Source: an uncultured Bacteroides sp. (lineage in GTDB: Bacteria; Bacteroidota; Bacteroidia; Bacteroidales; Bacteroidaceae). From it: 25,425 bases of DNA. The stretch lies in contig URCM01000040.1 in assembly GCA_900546355.1 (NCBI GenBank), positions 1 through 25,425 of the forward strand, given 5' to 3'. Positions 16,553-22,724 of this stretch are shown here, piece after piece. Position 1 is the stretch's first letter. The number at the start of each line of letters is the position of its first letter. The translations under genes and the position numbers were made by a program. Below the pieces are notes generated by a model. It saw nothing but the letters and a program-made list of their open reading frames with translations, did no database searches and had not been told where the DNA came from.

Positions 16553-16655
16553 GAATACAGATACCACAGAAGGCACAGAGTTCTATTTTGATTATTCTCT
16601 GTGCTTTCGTGTCTCTGTGTTTTTATTTAAATAATCCGTGTAATCTGTGGTGATT
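16553..16655. repeat. Compound inverted repeat upstream of the S41 gene
   Basis: The inner hairpin is AAGGCACAGAG (16570-16580), loop TTCTATTTTGATTATT (16581-16596), then CTCTGTGCTTTCGTGTCTCT. It matches the element at 15208-15267 including the loop, with one base changed. The outer arms are fragments of the ACCACAGATTACACAG family: ATACAGATACCACAG on the left and CCGTGTAATCTGTGGTG at about 16637-16653 on the right. Two element families are thus nested. Confidence 0.68.
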
Positions 16656-16665
16656 AAAATAGCAT

Positions 16666-19041
16666 TTACTCCGTCCGCAGGTTTTCCGTAGGATTCATCC
16701 GGGCGGCTTTCAGCACGAGGAGGGCGGAGAGTGCCCATACGACGAGGAGCACTACGAGGGCACATCCTGTGAAGAGCCACCACGTCAGCTCTATCTTGAC
16801 GGCGAACAGCTGGAGCAGGGCGATGCTGACGCGCCATGCTACCAATGCGCCGATGAGGGCGGCTGGAAGGGCTATCTTCAGCAAGTCGACGAGGAAGAGG
16901 CGTTGCACGTTGGCTACCGATGCGCCGTGGATGATGCGGATGGCTATCTCGGCATGGCGGCGGCTGATTTCGTCGCGGATGTAGGCGATAAGCCCGATGA
17001 GCGCGATGAGCAGGATGCACGCGCCGGTGAAGAGGATGCTGTTGCGCACGTGCAGGATGCCATCGTAGAGGGCGTTCATTTCCAGTGCCAGGCTATAGGC
17101 GTGCTTCTCCTGGCTGGGCATCGTTTCCTCCACCACTTTTTGCACGGCTTTCATCCCTTCGGGCGAGAGTTGGCGCAGGCGGATAAAGAGATTGGTAGAG
17201 TAGGGCACCGGAGCGTAGAACATCACCGAGGGACGTTCGTCGGCATCTTCGGCTATCTGCGAGCCGAAATGAATTTCTTCGTACACGCCGCAGACGGTGA
17301 GCGGACCTTCGTGCTCGGTGATATTCACCGTCTTGCCGATGGGAGAACCTGTCCAGCCCGCCAGTTCGCGCATCCGTTCCACAAACTTGCGGCTGACCAT
17401 CACCTGACGTGCCACGGTGTCGCTCAGATAAGGTGTGAAGGTGCTGCCTTCGATGACGGGGATGCCGAACGCCTTGTGGTAATCGTCGCCCACGAGGTAC
17501 ATATCGGCGATGTTCATATACTCTTGTCCCGTCTCAGGGTTATATACATTGTTTCCGCTGCAATGTTCGGACGGCAGCTGATACCCCCACGTCACGCCCG
17601 CCACTTCGGGCATTTTTTTCAGTTCCTGCACGCAACGCTGCTGTTCGGTCTGTGTGATGCCGGCAAGTGGTACGTAAAGCATATCCTTGTATTCGAAGCC
17701 CGGGTCGTAATGGGTCAGCGCACGGTATTGCAGACTGATGACCGCCAGTATCGCCACGAAGAACGTGGTGAGGAGGAACTGCACGAAGAGCAGCCCCAGC
17801 TTCCAGTGGCGTTTGCTCTCGGTATAGCGGCGGTAGGCGTAGGTGACGGGAATGCGTGTGTACAGGTAGCCGGGCATTACGCCGCAGAGGAGGACGATGA
17901 AGGCAGTCACCGCCACACATACGGCTATCGTAGAAGGCGGGAAGAGCGAGCGGAGGCTGTGCCCGATTTGTTCCTGCACCACGTCCTGAATCCCGAAGAT
18001 AATCAGCATCGCCAGGGCGAGGCTCAACAACCCGTGCAATGCCGATTCGCTGAGCACCATGCGGTAGATGTCGCCGCTTCCTGCCCCATAGCAGCGGTAA
18101 GTGGCGATGCTCTTGGCGCGGTTCACCATGCCCGAGATGACCAGCAGGATGTAGTTCAATACCGCTACCGCCAGCATCAGTATGGCGAAGGCGAGGAAGA
18201 CGATATTCATGATGCGGTTGTAATCCGATGAGGAAAAGATTTCGCCGACGGGCTGGAAACCGATGTCATAATCCGCTCCGTTTTTCCTCAGGTCTTCCAT
18301 CGGCAGGTTGGTCTCCAGCATCCGTTTCACGTTGTCCGTCAGCTGGTCGGGCTTCGTGCCGGGATAGAGTCGGATGTAGCTCTTGTAGCTGTCGTTCCCC
18401 AGCCAGTTGTTTCGCCCGTCATAGCGCACTTGTCCGATGGTGGGCAATGCCACCGCTACGTCAATACGGGGCAGGTGAGTGTTTTCCGGAAACTCCTCGA
18501 AGATGCCGACGATGTTCAGCTTGAAGTCGGGATATTCTTTCCACGTCAGCGTGTGTCCCACGATGTCGATGCCCAGCGTTTCGGCAAGGCGCGACGAGAT
18601 GTAGGCGTTGTTCTCTTTCTCCAGTCCCGTATGCGGATTCTCGCCTATCAGGATGCGGCGGGGGAAGACGTCGAAGAACGAACTGTCGCACAGGAGGGCG
18701 TTGGCGGTCACTTCCCGCTGGTCTTCCGCCACGAGGTGCATACCGCTTTCCAGCCACGTGAAGCGTGTGGCGGCTTCCACTTCGGGGCAATACCGTTTCA
18801 CGCCCGGAGCGGTGGCTCCCGGTGTTTGTGTATAGGGACGCCACGTGTCTTCTTGCGACGATTTGTATTGCTCGGTGATGCGGTACGTGTCTTCCAGCCG
18901 GGGCAGAAAGTTGTCGTAGCTCTGCTCGAAGATGACTTCGGCAAGCATGGTCAGCCCGATGGCGAGGCCGACACCGAGGCAGAGAATCTTGATGGGGTTC
19001 GCTTCGCCCCGTCGGAACAGGTTGTTTAATGCTCTTTTCAT
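16666..19041 (-). CDS. FtsX/MacB-family ABC transporter permease (third, divergent member)
   Basis: This 791-residue membrane protein has the duplicated layout of large Bacteroidetes FtsX permeases. TM1 is at about 17-38 (IKILCLGVGLAIGLTMLAEV), then a periplasmic MacB_PCD-like domain, a three-TM FtsX block at roughly 280-400, another TM near 425-445 (LGLLFVQFLLTTFFVAILAV), a second periplasmic domain and a final three-TM FtsX block at about 675-785. The C-terminal block has RHAEIAIRIIHGASVANVQR, a variant of the usual RRKEIGVRKVYGAS coupling helix. It differs at its N-terminus (MKRALNNLFRRGEANPIKIL) from the two sister permeases, so it is an older paralogue. Such permeases pair with MacB/LolD-like ATPases to move substrates from the periplasm or outer leaflet, without transport through the inner membrane. 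Substrate unknown. Confidence 0.9.
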   Translation of the reverse strand: MKRALNNLFRRGEANPIKILCLGVGLAIGLTMLAEVIFEQSYDNFLPRLEDTYRITEQYKSSQEDTWRPYTQTPGATAPGVKRYCPEVEAATRFTWLESGMHLVAEDQREVTANALLCDSSFFDVFPRRILIGENPHTGLEKENNAYISSRLAETLGIDIVGHTLTWKEYPDFKLNIVGIFEEFPENTHLPRIDVAVALPTIGQVRYDGRNNWLGNDSYKSYIRLYPGTKPDQLTDNVKRMLETNLPMEDLRKNGADYDIGFQPVGEIFSSSDYNRIMNIVFLAFAILMLAVAVLNYILLVISGMVNRAKSIATYRCYGAGSGDIYRMVLSESALHGLLSLALAMLIIFGIQDVVQEQIGHSLRSLFPPSTIAVCVAVTAFIVLLCGVMPGYLYTRIPVTYAYRRYTESKRHWKLGLLFVQFLLTTFFVAILAVISLQYRALTHYDPGFEYKDMLYVPLAGITQTEQQRCVQELKKMPEVAGVTWGYQLPSEHCSGNNVYNPETGQEYMNIADMYLVGDDYHKAFGIPVIEGSTFTPYLSDTVARQVMVSRKFVERMRELAGWTGSPIGKTVNITEHEGPLTVCGVYEEIHFGSQIAEDADERPSVMFYAPVPYSTNLFIRLRQLSPEGMKAVQKVVEETMPSQEKHAYSLALEMNALYDGILHVRNSILFTGACILLIALIGLIAYIRDEISRRHAEIAIRIIHGASVANVQRLFLVDLLKIALPAALIGALVAWRVSIALLQLFAVKIELTWWLFTGCALVVLLVVWALSALLVLKAARMNPTENLRTE

Positions 19042-19072
19042 CTGGTTTATTTATTATTTAATTGTTTGTTTG

Positions 19073-19142
19073 GAAACGCAGATTAATGCGGATTTTCGCA
19101 GATTCAAATTAATCTGCGTTGATCTGTGAAAATCTGCGTTTC
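19073..19142. repeat. Inverted repeat, AATCTGCGTT family
   Basis: The left arm at 19073-19104 (AACGCAGATTAATGCGGATT core) faces the right arm at 19111-19142 (GATCTGTGAAAATCTGCGTT core), with a short AT spacer. Each arm itself holds two to three degenerate copies of GCAGATT or AATCTGC, so it can fold in several registers. Confidence 0.7.
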
Positions 19143-19186
19143 TTCACAGTATATAGTTACTGTTTAGAGCTTGTTTCCCACCTCGG

Positions 19187-19321
19187 AAAACGTGCAAAAT
19201 GTCCGCCGAGGGGTCGGCGCGGACTTTGCAAGTGTTGCAAAATGCGCGGCGAGGGTCTAAAATGCGTCTCGCAGACGTGCAAAGTGTCCGCCGAGGGTCT
19301 AAATTGCATTTTGCACGTTTT
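19187..19321. repeat. GC-rich repeat block bounded by a 15-nt perfect inverted repeat
   Basis: AAAACGTGCAAAATG (19187-19201) is perfectly complementary to CATTTTGCACGTTTT (19307-19321). Between them a unit of roughly 40 nt recurs in degenerate form. TGCAAAATGTCCGCCGAGGG starts near 19193, TGCAAAATGCGCGGCGAGGG near 19236 and TGCAAAGTGTCCGCCGAGGG near 19278. Two of the copies continue into TCTAAA. It is unlike any other sequence in the window and its role is unknown. Confidence 0.75.
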
Positions 19322-19334
19322 TCAAGGTCTGTTT

Positions 19335-19420
19335 TCACCACAGATTACACAGATTTTATCATTTATTTCTTCGTGTCTTTGGCGAATAATAATTTTATAA
19401 ATCTGTGTAATCTGTGGTGA
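19335..19420. repeat. Long hairpin, ACCACAGATTACACAG family, copy 1
   Basis: 22-nt arms at 19335-19356 and 19399-19420 are perfectly complementary (core ACCACAGATTACACAG / CTGTGTAATCTGTGGT). The loop shares TTATCATTTATT near the left arm and AATTTTATA near the right arm with the copy at 22629-22716, so the two are copies of one element. It ends just before the stop codon of the permease gene that ends at 19430. Confidence 0.8.
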
Positions 19421-19429
19421 AACCCGGAT

Positions 19430-21814
19430 TCACTCCGTCTTCAGGCTGTCCACCGGATTGGCGGTCGCCGCGCGGTAATTCTGCACGGTGATAGTCACTT
19501 CGGTGATGAGGCAGATGACGGCGCACGCCCCCACAAACACCCACGGGCTGAGCGGCACGCGCTGGCTGAACTGCTCCAGCCACTGCGTCACACCATACCA
19601 CGCCACGGGGGTGGCGATGACGGAGCTGACGAGGCTCAGCACGAGGTACGAGCGGCCGAACATCCAGAGTATCTGACCCGTCGAGGCTCCGTACACCTTG
19701 CGCACGCCGATTTCCTTGCGCCGGTGTTCCGCCTCAAAGATAATCAGCCCGAACACGCCTACCAGCGAGATGACAATGGCGAGCAGGCTGAAGAGCGTAA
19801 TCATCTGCTGCTGGTCCGCCTCCTGTTGGTAGAGCGAGGCGTAGACCTGGTCGTAGAACTTCACGTCGACGGGGAAGCCGGTGAAGCATTCTTCTGCCGC
19901 CTGGCGCACGTGGCGCAGGGCGGTGTCCATGTCGCTTCCGGCACGCACGCGGATGTAGGCGTAGGGCAGCTGCCCGTTGGTGTACTTGGCGTTGGGGCAG
20001 AACACGTAGGGCATCGCGTTGATCTTGAGTGAGGTGAACTGGGTGTTTTGCACGAAGCCCTTGATGCGTGCTTGGTTGCCCCAACAGAAGTCTACCATTT
20101 CGCCCGCCTCGATGCCCGTCTTCCGCTGCAAGTCTTCGGTGGCAAGGAATATCATCGGGTCTTTGCTGATAGAGTCGGAGGGCAGGAATCCGGTGCCCGA
20201 CGTGAGCTTCATTCCCATTACGTCGGGGAAGTTGGTGCTCACCTCGATGAAGAAGTGTCCGTACTCCTCGCCTTTATGGCGGAACATGTAGCTGGTATAT
20301 CCTTCGTTTGCGCCTAATTCCCACTTGGCGAACGCCACGTCGGCTATCTCGGCATAGCTTTTCAGCTTCGCCTCGAAGCTATGGTAGGGGCTGCTCTGGT
20401 AGGGCATTTCGGGCAGGCTTGCCACGAGCAGCTGGTCGCGGTCGAAGCCCAAGGCACGGTTGCGCATGTAGCGGTTTTGCAGGAAGATAAACGCCGCCGA
20501 CACGATGAGGGCGAACGACACCACGTACTGGAATCCGATGAGCAGGGTGCGCAGCCGCTTGCCCTTGCCGCTCAGGGCGTAGTTGCCCTTCAGCACCAGT
20601 GCGGGCGGGAAGGAGGTCATATACCATGCCGGATACAGTCCTGCGATGATGCCCACGGCGAGGGCTATCATTCCCGTACCCGCCACATATTGCCAGTAGG
20701 TGAGGAGCGAGGGCGTGAAGCCCATGAACGAAAGCACGTTCAAATGGATGAGTGCCGCCGTGATGCCCAGTGCAATCAGCCAACCTACAAGGACGGTGCA
20801 TACCGATTCGAGGGTGAGGGCGCGGCGCAGTTCGCCGTTGGTGCTGCCCAGTACTTTCTGGGTGTTGATGCTGCGCATCCGCATCGGTGCGAGGGCGGTG
20901 CTGAAGTTGACCAGGTTGATGCAGGCAATGGCGATGATGAGCATCCCGATGACCACGAGCAGGGCGGTGGTGCTGCGGCTTCCGGTCTTCAGGTAATAGG
21001 GCGAGTGCATCGTGTAGTAGAAGTCGCGGATGGGGAAGACGTAGAGGGCGGTCTTGTCGTCCTTGTCCACGTTCATCCGGTCGATGGCTCGGGTGGCGGC
21101 TATCTGGCGGTTGGCTTCTTCTACGCTTACGCCGGGTTTCAGGCGGAAGAAGGCGAAGTAGTTCTGGCTTCCCCAGTCATCCTTCTGCACCCGTTCGCCC
21201 ATGGTCACGAAGAGGTCGTTCTTGAACTGGCAGTTCTCGGGCAGGTCTTCGTAGATGCCGCATATCCGGTACTTGGTGGCGTCGGGCGTCAGGAAGTTGC
21301 TCCCTTCGATGTAGAGGTATGCACCCAAGGCGTTGCCGTCAGGGAACAGCTTGCGGGCATAACTCTCGGAGACGATGATGCTTTCGGGCTGCCCCATTTC
21401 GGCATCGCTTCCGGCAATGAACTTCAGCCCTACCACCTTGGCGAAGCCGGGCGATACCGCCCAGGGGGTTTCGTAGAAGTATTGCGGGTTCTTGGGGTCG
21501 GTGTAGAGGGCAGTCTTCCCCCATGCCGGCGCATAGATGGTACCGTACTCGAAGCCGGGTACTTGTTCCATTAAGTAGTCGATGGGTCCGCGCGGCAGGT
21601 AGCCCATGGTATGGTTATCGGGGTCGCCCAGGTTGAGCATCACCAATCGTTCGGGCTCTGGGTAGCAGGAGTCAAAACCGCGTTCGTAGTTCACCTTCAT
21701 CATAATCACGATAAAGGCGGCAAAGGCGAACGAAAGCCCGAAGAGGTTGAGCACGGAAGCCGTGCGGAAACGCTTGAGTGTATAAAACAGGTTGCGTAAT
21801 ATCGTTTGGTTCAT
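19430..21814 (-). CDS. FtsX/MacB-family ABC transporter permease (paralogue 2)
   Basis: This 794-residue inner-membrane protein begins MNQTILRNLFYTLKRFRTAS, with TM1 at about 20-40 (LNLFGLSFAFAAFIVIMM). A large periplasmic MacB_PCD-like domain follows. Next are three TM helices at about 283-400 (ALLVVIGMLIIAIACINLVN; VLVGWLIALGITAALIHL; MIALAVGIIAGLYPAWYM), TM5 near 430, a second periplasmic domain and three C-terminal TM helices at about 680-785. The coupling motif RRKEIGVRKVYGASTGQILW is intact. It is a clear paralogue of the permease at 22725-25121, sharing the first 17 residues and the whole layout, and lies 94 nt downstream of the ATPase gene. The pair could form homo- or heterodimers with that ATPase. 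Substrate unknown; peptide, lipid or lipoprotein are possibilities for the family. Confidence 0.92.
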   Translation of the reverse strand: MNQTILRNLFYTLKRFRTASVLNLFGLSFAFAAFIVIMMKVNYERGFDSCYPEPERLVMLNLGDPDNHTMGYLPRGPIDYLMEQVPGFEYGTIYAPAWGKTALYTDPKNPQYFYETPWAVSPGFAKVVGLKFIAGSDAEMGQPESIIVSESYARKLFPDGNALGAYLYIEGSNFLTPDATKYRICGIYEDLPENCQFKNDLFVTMGERVQKDDWGSQNYFAFFRLKPGVSVEEANRQIAATRAIDRMNVDKDDKTALYVFPIRDFYYTMHSPYYLKTGSRSTTALLVVIGMLIIAIACINLVNFSTALAPMRMRSINTQKVLGSTNGELRRALTLESVCTVLVGWLIALGITAALIHLNVLSFMGFTPSLLTYWQYVAGTGMIALAVGIIAGLYPAWYMTSFPPALVLKGNYALSGKGKRLRTLLIGFQYVVSFALIVSAAFIFLQNRYMRNRALGFDRDQLLVASLPEMPYQSSPYHSFEAKLKSYAEIADVAFAKWELGANEGYTSYMFRHKGEEYGHFFIEVSTNFPDVMGMKLTSGTGFLPSDSISKDPMIFLATEDLQRKTGIEAGEMVDFCWGNQARIKGFVQNTQFTSLKINAMPYVFCPNAKYTNGQLPYAYIRVRAGSDMDTALRHVRQAAEECFTGFPVDVKFYDQVYASLYQQEADQQQMITLFSLLAIVISLVGVFGLIIFEAEHRRKEIGVRKVYGASTGQILWMFGRSYLVLSLVSSVIATPVAWYGVTQWLEQFSQRVPLSPWVFVGACAVICLITEVTITVQNYRAATANPVDSLKTE

Positions 21815-21824
21815 AGTTCGTTTT

Positions 21825-21906
21825 AATTAATAATTAACAGTTAATAATGGCAGACGGAACAGTTGCCACTATTAACTATTAATTGTTAACTGTTAACTGT
21901 TAACTG
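21825..21906. repeat. Inverted repeat, TTAACTATTAAC family, between permease and ATPase
   Basis: The left arm, about 21825-21853 (TAATTAACAGTTAATAATGG core), faces the right arm, about 21868-21906 (TATTAATTGTTAACTGTTAA core). The right arm has three tandem GTTAACT units. The spacer (ACGGAACAGTTGCC) is GC-richer. It fills nearly the whole gap between the two genes and is the same family as 5601-5676. Confidence 0.68.
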
Positions 21907-21908
21907 AT

Positions 21909-22586
21909 TTACATTTCGGCAATGGATGCCACAATCTGCCCGTCGAACAGGTTGATGATGCGTCCGGCATATCCGGCATCGCGCTGGCTGTGTGTCACCA
22001 TCACGATGGTTGTGCCTTCCTTGTTCAGTTCGGTCAGCAGCTCCATTACTTCTTGTCCGTTCTTCGAGTCGAGGTTACCGGTCGGCTCGTCGGCAAGGAT
22101 GATTTTGGGATTCGATACCACGGCACGGGCGATTGCCACACGTTGTTGCTGACCTCCGGAGAGCTGTTGCGGATAGTGCTTGGCGCGGTGGCTGATGTTC
22201 ATCCGCTTCAGGATGTCCGCCACGCGCTGCTTCCGTTCGGCGGCGGGCACGCCCAGGTAGGTGAGGGGAAGCTCTACGTTCTCCGCCACATTCAGTTCGT
22301 CTATCAGGTTGAAGCTCTGGAATACGAAGCCGATGTTGCCCTTACGCACGTTGGTGCGGTCTTTCTCTTTCAGGTGTCCCACTTCTTTTTCGTCCAGATA
22401 ATAATCGCCTGATGTCGGGTTGTCGAGCAATCCCATAATGTTCAGCAGGGTAGATTTGCCACATCCCGAAGGACCCATAATGGCAACAAATTCTTTGTCG
22501 GCTATCTCGAAACTGACATTGTTGAGCGCGATAGTTTCTACTTCTGTAGTACGGAATGTCTTGCAAAGGTTTTCAATCTTAATCAT
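21909..22586 (-). CDS. ABC transporter ATP-binding protein (MacB/LolD type)
   Basis: This 225-residue cytoplasmic ATPase has all nucleotide-binding motifs: Walker A GPSGCGKST (38-46), Q-loop FVFQSFNLID (Q90), signature LSGGQQQR (142-149), Walker B IILADEPTGNLDS (162-174) and H-loop H199 in VMVTHSQRD. The TGNLDS sequence and the length are typical of the LolD/MacB/FtsE group. That group powers large-periplasmic-domain permeases by mechanotransmission. It lies between two paralogous permeases on the same strand and is the only ATPase in the cluster, so it probably serves all three. There is no fused permease and no membrane fusion protein or TolC-like gene in the window. Confidence 0.96.
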   Translation of the reverse strand: MIKIENLCKTFRTTEVETIALNNVSFEIADKEFVAIMGPSGCGKSTLLNIMGLLDNPTSGDYYLDEKEVGHLKEKDRTNVRKGNIGFVFQSFNLIDELNVAENVELPLTYLGVPAAERKQRVADILKRMNISHRAKHYPQQLSGGQQQRVAIARAVVSNPKIILADEPTGNLDSKNGQEVMELLTELNKEGTTIVMVTHSQRDAGYAGRIINLFDGQIVASIAEM

Positions 22587-22628
22587 AATAGTATAAGTGT
22601 TTATTGGTTAATAATTTCTTTTGTTTGT

Positions 22629-22716
22629 TCACCACAGATTACACAGATTTTATCATTTATTCTTCTGGTGTCTCTGTGAGAAATATAATTTTATAAATCT
22701 GTGTAATCTGTGGTGA
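22629..22716. repeat. Long hairpin, ACCACAGATTACACAG family, copy 2
   Basis: 22-nt arms at 22629-22650 and 22695-22716 are perfectly complementary. Arm sequence is identical to the copy at 19335-19420, and loop ends are shared. It lies 9 nt beyond the permease stop codon at 22725 in the transcribed direction, between that gene and the ATPase. In mRNA it would give a very stable stem that could stabilise the upstream message or reduce read-through. Confidence 0.8.
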
Positions 22717-22724
22717 AAAATTCA

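Larger units (their letters stand above)
19042..19429. other. Repeat-rich intergenic region between two permease genes
   Basis: No gene is seen in this 388-nt gap. From left to right it holds a GCAGATT-type inverted repeat (19073-19142), a GC-rich repeat block bounded by a perfect 15-nt inverted repeat (19187-19321) and a long hairpin of the ACCACAGATTACACAG family (19335-19420). Short open frames here are low-complexity translations of the repeats. No promoter box is convincing for the downstream permease. Confidence 0.72.

Noticed and set aside
16903..18231. A 442-codon plus-strand open frame opposite the third permease, with a similar one at 20381-21574
   Set aside because: Both mirror well-supported FtsX permeases, are rich in His, Asp and Gly without domain motifs, and lack plausible starts.
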